DNA from: Blepharisma stoltei
Taxonomy: Eukaryota > Ciliophora > Heterotrichea > Heterotrichida > Blepharismidae
NCBI GenBank assembly: GCA_914767885.1
Contig: CAJZBQ010000052.1
Location: 776,501 to 840,500, forward strand
Direction: 5' to 3'
DNA: 64,000 bases
Shown here: piece by piece, positions 33,245 to 43,182 of the stretch
Numbering within the stretch: the stretch's first letter is position 1
Layout of the letters: each line of letters opens with the position of its first letter
Notes under the pieces: model-generated
Databases searched by the model: none
Told to the model about the DNA's origin: nothing
The model's input: the letters and a program-made list of their open reading frames with translations, nothing else
Made by a program: the position numbers and the translations under genes

Positions 33245-34789
33245 TTAACTAATTATTTCTTTTTTATTAAAGAATATTTCGGAAGTAATATGCTTTTTAT
33301 ATTCTATTTCATTCGCATTATCATGCTTAGCCAGCTTGCTGAGCATGATTTCTGAGAATTCATCAAAATCGATTTCTCCATCTCCATTTGTATCTGCTTC
33401 CTTCAATATATCCAATAACTCAAGATGGTTACTATCATTGCCTCCCAAAGACTGCTTTAACTCTTCAAGAGAGATTTTCCCACTTCCGTCAATATCATAC
33501 ACCTTAAAAACTTGATATAATTTTTCCTTGCTTAAAGTTTTTCTCCAATTCATAGCCGCAGCTAAAAATTCTGAGTAATCAATGTATCCATTATTATCAG
33601 AGTCACAATTTTTCATCAATTCATGCACATCAATTTTCATTAACTGATGATTATTTTCGAAGCCTTTTGTTAGCTCTTCTTCACTTAATTTTCCATCGCC
33701 ATTTTCATCAAGAGCTTGAAAAATCTCACTAAGATGCGCTATTTCTGTATTAGTAGAGAGATAAGATGTTATGAAAGTTAGAGTGGCTTTTTGAAGCTTG
33801 TTACATATATTGAAACAGGCTAAATTTGCTAAGGATTTGGATACTATTGGATTGTCTTTTATTGAGTTATTAGCTCTCTGCCTTATTCATTTATGCTCAG
33901 AAACCTCATCTATTGTAGGACGATTTGATGGTTTTTTCTTTAGCATCCATTTTATCAAATCTTTAGCTTCTTTGGAAATCCCGTTTCATGCAGAAAATTC
34001 AAAAGAAACTGGCTTTTCTTGGATTTTTCTATAAAGTGATTGTTCAGATTTAGCTTTATATGGAGCTAGGCCTGACAGCATTATGTAAAGGATAATCCCT
34101 AAACTTCATATATCACACTTATTATCATAGCTTCCTAAAATCATTTCAGGAGCTGCGAAATATGAAGTTCCAGTAAATTTCGTTAATTTTCCGTTTGGCT
34201 TTATGAATTGCGCCCTTTCAAATCCAACAATTTTCAGTTTTGCATCAGCTGACTCGTTTTCAAATAAAACGTTCTCAGGCCTTAAATCGCCATGCACCAC
34301 GCCAACAGAGTGGCAATGCTTAATTCCAAATATAATTTCTCTCATAAACTTAGCCGCTTGGTTTTCTGAAAAACTTTCCATTTGGCCCATTTTTTCGAAT
34401 AATTCTCCTCCAGTGCAAAGCTCTGTAATTATGTGTAAGTGCAAATTATGATGATAAACTTCGTACACTTTAATAATACTTGGGTGGTCTAATTTTCTCA
34501 ATACTTCTACTTCACTTAATATATGATCAATTTTATAACTGCTATTTGCTCCAACTAAGATAGATTTGATCGCTCGCTGGATGCCGGTCTTTTTTTCTAT
34601 TCCTGTTCTAAATTCATAGTTTCCATCTTCAAATCAAATTTCTCCAAGGTCATAATTTTTAGTTACATCGCATTCTAACAATTTTACAAAATTACCTTGC
34701 TTTATGCTCAAATTTCTCCTTTTAGTTTTTGATTTGATTATTTTTGCTCTCTTTGCTGACTTTACTTGCTGACTTATACAGCAACCCAT
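33245..34789 (-). CDS. CDPK-like pseudokinase, tandem copy 2 (uninterrupted)
   Basis: One continuous frame once TGA is Trp, starting MGCCISQQVKSAKR at 34787-34789. Kinase features: RAIKSIL lysine, VVHGDLRPENVLF, KIVGFERAQF in place of DFG, GTSYFAAPEM, CDIWSLGIILY. The glycine-rich loop is missing (FEDGNYEFRTGIEKK). Four EF-hands follow. High identity to copy 1 across the kinase and EF-hands shows a recent tandem duplication. The longer C-terminus (NKKEIIS) differs. Because both copies lack the Mg-binding Asp of DFG, this predates the duplication. Confidence 0.88.
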
Positions 34790-35389
34790 ATTTTTTATTC
34801 AACGATTTAATTATCATTGATATATGACTTCTTCCCTTCTGCGAATTTCTTATAAAAAATTAATTGTGTTTATTATTCTATAGACATATAAACTTAATCG
34901 TTATGGTATATCATAGATGAAGCTAAGGGGCAGAGTTTAAATTTTACAAAAGCAAGCATGGTTACCAACAGTTGCTGCCTATTGAGTCAATTTTTTTACA
35001 ACTAAAACAAACCATTTTGTCTGGTGAAGAATTTAAAAACACAACTAATAATTCAAATTTAAATTTTTTATTGCTTTGGCTAGTCAGTTAAATTAAAAAT
35101 GGGATTTAGCTCTTATAGAATTAAATATCATTGGCATGATTATCAAATAATATAATCAGGGTTAAAACTAACACTTAAATTTTTATTGTTAATTACAATT
35201 TTATTGGCAAGCTTCAAGTCTTAAGCTAGAGGCATCCTTCATACCGCAAAGAGTATGCTAATTCAGATGCAGTCTATCCTCAGTGCACGAATTTTATTGA
35301 ACTCAGACCTAAGTGGTCTTAAAGTGAAGGATGATTCCAGAAGATAGATTAGATTAGATTAAAGAATAAAGCGTTAATAAATTATGTTT
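34790..35389. other. Intergenic DNA
   Basis: Mostly AT-rich; 35216-35370 is more GC-rich and ends with (GATTA)n, perhaps a retroposon remnant. No gene seen. Confidence 0.4.
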
Positions 35390-35914
35390 TTACATTACAA
35401 GCCATTTATGAGGCTTATAATATTGAGGGCTTCCTAAAGTAAGAGTTTTTTCTATGAGCAGGACATAAAAAAATACCATAAAAATGCTTCTTACCCAATA
35501 TACAATTTCATATCCAGGATGACTCCATAAATTGATTACAGTAGTCTCATTCATCACGATTTCAAGCCTCAGCCCTTTTTCCAGCCCAAAAAGTATCAAA
35601 TGCACAGGAAAAGCCAAAAAAATTGAAAGAAATTCCCTGCAAAGTATCCCAATAAGGCCAAATCTAAAAAGAAAGGTCTGCCAAACCAAGAAAAACAACC
35701 AGCAAATAATGAGCACTTGGATCCCTCCTTGGATTCCAAAGAAAATCAAAACTATAATATTCTCAGTCCCACTTGTGTAGTCTTCTTGACCAGGTATTGC
35801 GCACTCTCCATAATAAGTATATGCATTTGTAATCACATCACAGAGCAAAAGGAAATAAAAGAACATCAGTTTCGCCCCAAATGAACGCGCTTCTACGAGT
35901 TCTGCCCTCGCCAT
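35390..35914 (-). CDS. TMEM138: TMEM138-like four-pass membrane protein
   Basis: 174 residues, no interruptions. Four hydrophobic segments. The end RTIEKTLTLGSPQYYKPHKWL-type pattern (LTLGSPQYY.P.KWL) resembles the C-terminus of TMEM138 (LGDP.FY...WL), a ciliary transition-zone protein. Residues CDVITNAYTYYGECAIPGQ form the first loop. Assignment is by remembered pattern only; a role at the ciliary base would suit a ciliate. Confidence 0.6.
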   Translation of the reverse strand: MARAELVEARSFGAKLMFFYFLLLCDVITNAYTYYGECAIPGQEDYTSGTENIIVLIFFGIQGGIQVLIICWLFFLVWQTFLFRFGLIGILCREFLSIFLAFPVHLILFGLEKGLRLEIVMNETTVINLWSHPGYEIVYWVRSIFMVFFYVLLIEKTLTLGSPQYYKPHKWLVM

Positions 35915-35951
35915 TTATGAATTATTAATTTAAATTTTATTTGATTTGTAT

Positions 35952-37292
35952 TTACACAAGTTTCTTTTTAGCCCAGGTTGCTAGTTTTGGCACTTCACTC
36001 CAGCGGCTTTCATAGGATTTGCAGCCTAGGACTGTAACAATTAATTGCGGCTCTGAAGTTTTAGTTCTTACACATAGGCAGGGTCCTGCTTTATAGGTAT
36101 GCCCAGTTTTTATACCATCAAAACCTTTTCCTAATAATTTATTTGTACTTTTTCATGTAACTTTTCTGTCTCCAGAATCAGTATTTTCAATCAAACAAGA
36201 ATAGCTTTTGGTATTTACAACTGACTCACCCTTATATTGAATAAAAAGATCTTTTCCATTTAAATGGGTTGTTATAATGGAAAATATTTATATAAAGTGA
36301 ATTTATCAATTTAAAGTGCTAACTTTTTAATATCATTCTATTTATACTCCCAGTTCAGAATAGAAGAACTTATTTATTTCTACCATATTAAATTGGATAT
36401 AATAGAATTATTATTTTTAACAATAACAGTTCAATATAAAAAGGGTTATAGAAAATATTGCCAATATTTGTTTCAATTTAAGCGAAGAAGTGAGCAGAAA
36501 AAGTCATTTTTCAATGCATAAGAAGCTAGTTTGCATACATCCCTCACCGTAGAGAAGTTGGGCTTTATTGACAATCCATGTGGATTTTTAAAATAAGTAT
36601 TTTCCAGGTTTAGCTCTTGGGCGAATTCATTCATTCCTTTCACGAACTGCGATATTGGAGGTCCTTCATTTTTACGGATATCAATAAAAAGCAAATTATT
36701 TTTTTCCAGATTTCTCCAGAAAATAATTACAGCCACTTTATAGGAATAAAGTTTGCAATTTTTCATTTTTTTTAATTAACTACCCATTTTTAAGTCCACC
36801 AAAATATTCAGCTAATGCTACAGCAGCGTCATTTCCTGAAGGAAGCATAAGTCCATAAAATAGATCTTTAAGCATAATCTCGTCTTTTTGTTTTAACTTG
36901 GCAGTTGTCCCTGTTGTTTCCGCTGATTTTTTGCTTATTGTGATTTTATTGGAATAGCTTATATTGAGTTCTCCAGCTAATTTAATGCTATAAATGCATG
37001 TCATTATTTTGGTAAGACTTGCTATTTCTCTTTTTTCATCAAACTTGGAGCCATATAGCATTTCTCCAGTATTAGGCTGAAATATTCCTCATGCTTTTGC
37101 AGATATATAAGGAGGAATAAGATGGATTGGCTTTGGAACCGATTCTGTAGGAGAATATGGTAACAAACTTGAAAGCGCTTTTTTAGGGCTTGGAGTAAGG
37201 TTTCTGAAAGACTGTGGTGCAGCGCGTGGCTTAGAGCGGCTTCTTGCTGAAGAAATACTGGGGAGAAATAAAAAGTTTGATTTCGCTTCCAT
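35952..37292 (-). CDS. D-alanyl-D-alanine carboxypeptidase-like protein (peptidase S11)
   Basis: Exons 36785-37292, 36491-36666 and 35952-36221. All three penicillin-binding motifs are present: SLTK (ASLTKIMT), SGN (PSGNDAA) and KTG (GIKTGHTYKAGPCL). FVKGMNEFAQEL and NPHGL are also typical. The N-terminal 65 residues are Ser/Pro-rich without a clear signal peptide. S11 enzymes trim peptidoglycan stem peptides; in a bacterivorous ciliate it may help digest bacteria or resist beta-lactams. TGA-Trp, ciliate-type IESs and codon use show it is resident, so any bacterial origin is old. TGA is used at AKAWGIF and VTWKSTN. Confidence 0.9.
36222..36490. other. IES (269 bp) with TGA flanks
   Basis: TGA at 36222-36224 and 36491-36493. 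Ends CTCACCCTTATATTG and, inverted, CTTCTTCGCTTAAATTG look like short terminal repeats. Excision gives NDFFCSVVNTKSYSCLIEN. Confidence 0.75.
36667..36784. other. Short IES (118 bp) with CATTTTT repeat
   Basis: CATTTTT at 36667-36673 and 36785-36791. Excision gives GGLKNEGPPISQFVKGMNEF. Confidence 0.75.
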
Positions 37293-37597
37293 ATTCAACC
37301 AAACTTTTCAAAATAATCCAAGTAAAACTATAATACCGACTTCTTAGTTATAAGGATTCTTATGATGTTTATTAAACTTTATAATAATTTTATTTAAAGT
37401 TTAGTCATTTTCTATTTCTTTCAATAAAAATATTTTAATTTATGTTTAAGCTTAAATTAACCAAAAACAAGTTATGCCAGTAAAAGATTCTACTGTAGAA
37501 TCTAATTGCGTCATTATGCTTAAAAAAATGCATAACTGACGAGAAAATTTTCTAGTGGCTGCGATTTTTTATTTTCCAAATTTTCAAAGATTTTACC
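37293..37597. other. AT-rich intergenic DNA
   Basis: Nothing recognised. Confidence 0.5.
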
Positions 37598-38254
37598 TAA
37601 TTCCTCCCCATCGAACGATTCCCTTGAATAAATTTCAAAAAAATTTTGGAAAATTAGCGCCCATCCTCATCGAGCGATTTTCAGGTATTGCAAAATTTTA
37701 TATGCCATAAATCAATAGATTAGTTATATTTTTTTATAATTTACGAAAATTAATATTGCATTGACAAATTATAGTAATTTACGTTTTTCTTAATAACCTG
37801 CACGGAATTAATCATTCGAAGTGCTTTAGCCATCATCATCTGGTCTCAAAAACTTAATAATCTAAAAAGTTTATAATTATTATAAATAAAAAATATAGAA
37901 TTTTCCCAAATTTTGGCGCTGTTTGCCCTTGATTTGGCCACTGGGAAAATTTTTTGGTTCGACTAGTATCATATGGTTTAGTCAAACCAAAAAATTTTCT
38001 CAGTGGGCAAATCAAGGGCAAACAGCGCCATCTATGGGAAAATTCTATAATCAATAAGGAAGCTGAAGGGGCTAACTAAAATTTTAAATTAACACAATTT
38101 TATTTTAGTAGTTTTAATATTTACTATCTTACCCTCTTATTTCACTAAAGCAATAAAAATAATATATATATATTTTATTTCCAAAAATTTTTTAAATCCC
38201 AATCCTTGATCGAATGACTGGATTCGTTCGATCAAGGACGGGAGGATAGGGGAG
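37598..38254. mobile_element. MITE family 2, intergenic, carrying a foldback element
   Basis: TAA at 37598-37600 and 38255-38257. Left part CCCATCGAACGATT and GCCCATCCTCATCGAGCGA; right end TTCGATCAAGGACGGGAGG. Shares GTGCTTTAGCCATCAT and CTTAATAATCTAAAAA with the copy at 5602. Confidence 0.85.
37894..38047. mobile_element. TATAG...CTATA foldback element nested in MITE
   Basis: Arms of about 65 bp: TATAGAATTTTCCC...GGCGCTGTTTGCCCTTGAT and their complement, around a TAGTATCATATGGT loop. Confidence 0.9.
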
Positions 38255-38558
38255 TAAATAAAAGTCCGATAAACCTTCACTATCTTGACCCATCAAAAAA
38301 GGATTAATAAGCACTAATGCTTCCTTCCAAATATCAAGGAAAAATAATTACTGATCATAATAAGCACTCGAATATGGCCATTTTAATAGAGGGATTCCCA
38401 ACCCTTTTGAAAATAAAGATTTTTTATCTAGAATTTTCTGCATTTTATTGTGGTTTAACCCACTTACTAAATATCAAATATCAAAACTCATAAAGAATAA
38501 TTGATTCTAAATAAGAGATAATTTTAAAGCAATTATCTGCATTGGCAAGCACTTGAAA

Positions 38559-39067
38559 TTACCCAACAGAGTTTAAGAGATGCAGCATTACAGGAAGCTT
38601 AATTTCAGTTGGACAGACTTTTCTACTGTTATCAACAAGCGGTAAGATTGGCAAAGTGCCTTGTGTTGTTTGAAAATTTAAATTAACATTAGGTGTATCT
38701 ATATCACTCAACCCAGCTTAGATAACTGTAAGTACCTATCTCCTTGTAAAAATAACTCCATTTTTTTAAAAAAGTCAAAAAGAAACCATTCTATTTTGGC
38801 TAATTAATATAAAGCCAATAGCTGTCTAAAATAGCTGATAAGCCATATGATGCGCCGAGAAAGCAAGAATAAGTCGACTTGCTTATGTTGTGTTTCATTA
38901 ATTCTAGCTTCAATACTATCTGCTTCTTCTCTTTCTATCGAAGTAGACTTGTTATTTACTGTACCGATTTTTAAATGTTCTGAATTAATGTGCCTTGCCA
39001 ATGTGTACTTTGTTTTATAAACTTTATTGCAGAGCTCATAATAGCATCTGAACACTCTATCTTCCAT
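38559..39067 (-). CDS. C2H2 zinc-finger protein (single finger)
   Basis: The N-terminus has one C2H2 finger: RCYYELCNKVYKTKYTLARHINSEH. The first frame stops at 38804. A TA-TA join (38810-38811 with 38700-38701) would continue it as LALDTPNVNLNF...LPILPLVDNSRKVCPTEIKLPVMLHLLNSVG to a TAA at 38559. That second part looks coding but the join is a guess. Probably a small DNA- or RNA-binding protein. Confidence 0.5.
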
Positions 39068-39397
39068 GGTTTTTTATTACGATTTCTCGGTTATATCTAG
39101 AAAATATATCTAAAAGTCGTGCTATAAATGGTGTAAGACGTAAAACAAAAAAAAAAATTTTCGAGCAGCTAGTAAATTATTAATAGGTTATTTTTGTAAA
39201 TTATGATAATAGGGCTTGAAAAAATGGTTCATGATTCTGCTCTAAATTTTTGGTGAAAATTTTTGCTGCATATTTAAATTCAATTCTTTTGAAGAGCAAT
39301 GCCAGGCAATTAAAATTTTCAGTAAATCGTCGCAGAGAATTGTCTGGCTGTCATAAGTGCAGAGCAATTGAGATTCAGCCTGAAAAAAGGATAAATT

Positions 39398-40115
39398 ATG
39401 ATTATTTCAAATTTCTTAAAAGATCCTATTATAGCGACTATTCATTTCCCGAAAACTGTTAGAGATATTCCGACTGACATCCAATTTCCGAGCTGCTCAG
39501 CTAATTTCTGTAGGATTAGCACTGTGCAACAGAATCCTGAATACTTGGAAGCGAAGCTCAGAAATTTGAGATCATTTTCACAGAATCAAGGGGTGCTGCT
39601 TTTGGTTTTAGACTTAGAAGATCTACAATGTTTGGAATTTATTAATATAAAATGCTTTGAGTACAATTGCTTACTGCTTGTAGCGGCCACTGCCATGGAT
39701 CTTCAAAAATACATTGAAGGGTTTGCATCAAGACCTAAGCCACAACCGGTTTATAAGGATGCAGGGGATTTTCTAAAACAAATAAAAGGCGTCAATAAAA
39801 GCGATATTAAGAAACTATTGGAGAGATGGGGGACTCTAGCTCCCCAAGTCCTTAATCGGACAATTCTACATAATTTTTTTTAGAAAATTAGCCTATTTAT
39901 AATAATAATAAATCAATAAATAAAACATCTTATTTTATTATTTTTATCCTACCCTTGATCGAAAAATAGCAGGAAGCACGATATAGGAAGAGGGATTAAG
40001 CAAAATTAGTAAACAAAGTGAGCAGGATATGCTGAATGTAAAAGGCATAGGCAAAGAAAAAGCGAAGAAGATTTGTAATGTTTTATTTTCTAATTTAACA
40101 AGATCTAATAATTAA
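39398..40115 (+). CDS. ERCC1: ERCC1/RAD10 DNA-repair endonuclease subunit
   Basis: Exons 39398-39836 and 39997-40115. The central domain matches ERCC1: NPEYLEAKLRNL, VLLLVLDLEDLQ...INIKCFEYNCLLLVAATAMDLQKYIEGFASRPKP. It then reaches the first helix-hairpin-helix (VNKSDIKKLLERWGTL) and, after the IES, the second (MLNVKGIGKEKAKKIC). ERCC1 pairs with XPF for nucleotide excision repair and crosslink repair; ERCC1 itself lacks the nuclease motif, as here. It converges tail-to-tail, 8 bp apart, with the RRM gene. Confidence 0.88.
39837..39996. mobile_element. TA-bounded IES (160 bp), MITE family 2 remnant
   Basis: TA 39837-39838 and 39997-39998. Contains CCTACCCTTGATCGAAAAA, close to the family 2 terminal motif. 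Excision gives WGTLSKISKQSEQDMLNVKG. Confidence 0.78.
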
Positions 40116-40123
40116 TAAATTCT

Positions 40124-40606
40124 CTACAAGGGTCTAAGAATATTAAAATTCATCAGCATCATTTTGCTGTAGCGGTCTGGACTTTTAAGTCTTGCCCTCG
40201 TTCTGCTTTTTTCTTTTCGTAGGTTTTCCAGGATCCCAGCTCTGTCAATCTCCAATTTATGCCCATTTTCGTTTTTCTCCTGGTGCTTGCACTCTTTCGC
40301 CATATGTCCTAATTCTCCACACACATAGCATTCAATATCAGCTTTTGCAGCATTTTTTGAGGTATTAGACGCTTGTGGAAGCTTATTTTTGGGCCCTTTC
40401 TTGCTTCATTCAATGTTTATCACGTTTCCCATGATTTCTTTGCCATGCATTGCTCCCTTGGCTTGATCTGCAGCTCTGGCTTGTTCAAAATCAATAAAAG
40501 CAAAGTTTCCTTTGACGTCTACAGCGCATTTTCCAAATTTGTCAAAAATCGCATGAAGGTCTTTTGCAGTCACATTTCTTGAGATATTGCCGATGAATAG
40601 ACTCAT
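40124..40606 (-). CDS. RRM plus CCHC zinc-knuckle protein (SR-like splicing factor)
   Basis: 160 residues. RRM: LFIGNISRNVTAKDLHAIFDKFG (RNP2) and GNFAFIDFEQ (RNP1). A TGA-Trp at the end of the RRM leads to a CCHC knuckle (CYVCGELGHMAKEC) and a short basic tail with SRTRARLKSPDRYSK. The layout resembles plant RSZ22 or human SRSF7, though the RS region is short. Probably involved in mRNA processing. Confidence 0.88.
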
Positions 40607-40713
40607 GCTAAATTATAATTATATGAATATTAAATTAGAGCTGGGCAATTATTATAAGGAAACTAAGGCTTTAACTCTTTAAAATTAATGCCCATTATGT
40701 AACAAGATTAAAA

Positions 40714-42761
40714 TTATCAAGCAAAACTCACAAAGTTGTGTGCTTTATTGCCGCAAGATTTTGGAGAATTGGGGACTGATGAATATTTAGTACTCAGTGC
40801 CTGCTCTCTTTCTCCCATATAAATCTGAAACAATCGATTTTTGTGAGGTTTCCTCTTGCTATTGCTAGCTGTGTGCCCCATGCTTTTCGTCATTGTTTTT
40901 CTTTCATATTGAAAAAACCTTGTTGCTAAAGCTGTTGCGAAGTGAAGCTCAGATGGTCTTCTTTCGAAGTTTATGTGATCCTTATAGCTTTGTTTTGTCT
41001 TGTACTCTTCGTTGTTTGACTCCTCTATCTTATTAAATCTTATGGTTTAACGTCTCCTATGTGGTTGCAAGCCTCCTGCTACCGCTGCCTCCGCTCTGGG
41101 GTTTCCATAGTTTCGCCAGGAAGGACTTTTGAAGGAGGCCTCAAAAGGAGCCACTGGAAAGATGCCAACGCCAACATTCCGCTTCGACAGGTCGCCCTGA
41201 CTTAGTGCTACTATACTCGACTTGACTGTTTCCAGCTAAAGGTCAACCCTCCTCGGGTTGGAGAGCAGTAAAAATACGATTCCTTCCGTTCCCTAGGACC
41301 AGAATCCGCTTATTTTCGGGCTTTGTATAGACAGGATAGGATTCTCCTTGAAAACTGAACCTCATAATCAACTATTGCCGAAAGAGAAACAATTAGCAGA
41401 GCTTCGACAAAATGATATATTTTGATTATTTTTGACTCCTCTAAATGCACATCAGAAGTACTTTTGCGGTGTCCAGAACCCAGCACGTCAATTAGCTCAT
41501 TTAAGTTCCTTGGAGTGTCGGTAAATTCAAATTTCTGGTTACTCTCGTTATTTGGAGAAACCACTCTGCTGACATCTGCTGAGTATAGCATTTTCCGCTT
41601 TTGTTCTAGTTTTTCTCTCATAATTGCTTTTTGGTGAGATTTTTCTATTGTTTTTGCAATCATTTTTACAAAAACTGGACTGTTAGGTGCTCTGTGGAAT
41701 TTAAAATCAAAGCGGAATTTCAGAGATTCCCTAGATTTTCTCCTATCAGAAACTTTTCCTATGGGAATAAACTCTGGCACTGCAGATTCTAAATTTCTAG
41801 CATCTTCGTCAGGGTCTGGAGGCTGGTCAAGAAAAATGGTATTAGTCCTGTTTTTATTCCTGACCCTGGGAATGTTGCTAAGCTCTTTGGCAAAAACAGG
41901 GTTTTCAAGCCTAATTAAATAATAATATCCATACCCATCGACACACAAATCATATCTCAGCTGGTCAACAATTTCACTTTGAAATCGGTATATATATTCT
42001 GCAATAAACAGAGTCATTTCGTGGGCTCTTTCGCATAGGGACTCATCTTTGACAGCGTCGCCGTTTTCTTTTTCAAATGATTTATATGAGAGCTCATTCT
42101 TGAACTCTCCATTTTCATTCTTGGCTTTCACTTTTATCATCACGTTGGAATAAGTCTCAGGAAGAGCCATATGGATGCTTCTCATTTGTAAACCGTACAT
42201 GAGGTTTTTGGAAAAATTGATTGCCTCTTTTGCTCTTACTCTCCCCTCCTTCGTGAGCGAACAAAACCATTGGAAAAATCCCTATTTTTCGCCCAAAAAC
42301 CAACCCTTCGTGAGCGAATATAAAAAAATTTTTTATGAAAAATTATTTCATATATAAGTGATCATTATTATAATGAAATCTCTATCTAATTCTGTTGAAT
42401 TTTAAACAGCTTGCATTTTAAAAACATTAATTTTAAAAATTAAATTAATTTTTACTTATCAATTTTTACTCACGGAGTGGGGAGTTAGCACTTTCCTTCC
42501 TTTTTGATGATATAAATAAGCAATTATTTTTTCTGGGGAATAGTCCTCTAAGATTGGACACCTTATGTTTAAAAAGTGAGTTAATAGTTGCGAAGTTTTG
42601 TTTAGGGTCTTTGTTGTTTTTGTAATTACAATCCCACTTTTATCGTTGGCATATCATTCTTGCAGTAGGTCACCTCTGCATAAGCCAGCTTCAAGAATTC
42701 TTAAAGGGGTTTTTCTTGTGTTAACTAACGAAAGAAGTCATGAATAAGTTTGATTTTCCAT
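40714..42761 (-). CDS. Hypothetical protein, ciliate-specific appearance
   Basis: Starts MENQTYSWLLSLVNTRKTPLRILEAGL at 42761. Continues across the MITE into MYGLQMRSIHMALPETYSNVMIKVKAKN, a long basic region, then across a retroposon into RFNKIEESNNEEYKTKQSYKDHI and ends ...HNFVSFAW. TGA-Trp occurs at the N-terminus and last codon. No catalytic motif is seen. YDLCVDGYGYYYLIRLENP resembles a strand pair found in several ciliate unknowns. The join at the retroposon is approximate. Confidence 0.65.
41040..41337. mobile_element. Retroposon-like IES in the hypothetical gene
   Basis: GC-rich block (GCAAGCCTCCTGCTACCGC..., CTCCTCGGGTTGGAGAG) with stops in the frame. TA joins (41337-41338 with about 41035) keep the frame; no clear TSD. 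Confidence 0.6.
42236..42484 (-). mobile_element. Pogo-type MITE (249 bp), IES
   Basis: TTA at 42236-42238 and 42485-42487. Ends TCTCCCCTCCTTCGTGAGCG and CTCACGGAGTGGGGAG. Excision gives GRKVLRAKEAINFSKNL on the minus strand. Confidence 0.9.
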
Positions 42762-43182
42762 GGAAATGAATTTCTTATATTATTTTTTTATTTTTACGAA
42801 GAAGTTCAACAGTTTCATATACAATATAGTAAATAATGTAAAAGAAAGAAATCTGATCTAATTATTTGGCATTTTCAAAAAAATTTAAAATTGCAAGAAG
42901 CACTTTGCAAGAGTAATATTAATAAAGCAAGATACTTAAATGAGTTTAGGAATATCATTTAATTTTGATGGGTAGTTAAAAATTAAAATCATTTAGAAAA
43001 AGAAAAATAATTATCTTATATTATTCTTTAGTAAAGAAATGGATAAAATATCTCAATTCTATAGCAATCAAAGACAAAATGTATCGTGCCATCTTCATTA
43101 ATGGCAATGAATCCCATTAAAAGCATTTTAATTAGTAAATACTTAATCATTGATTTGTAGTAAAAATTAAATTATACTCAAA
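42762..43182. other. AT-rich intergenic DNA
   Basis: Divergent promoter region between two genes; nothing specific recognised. Confidence 0.5.
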
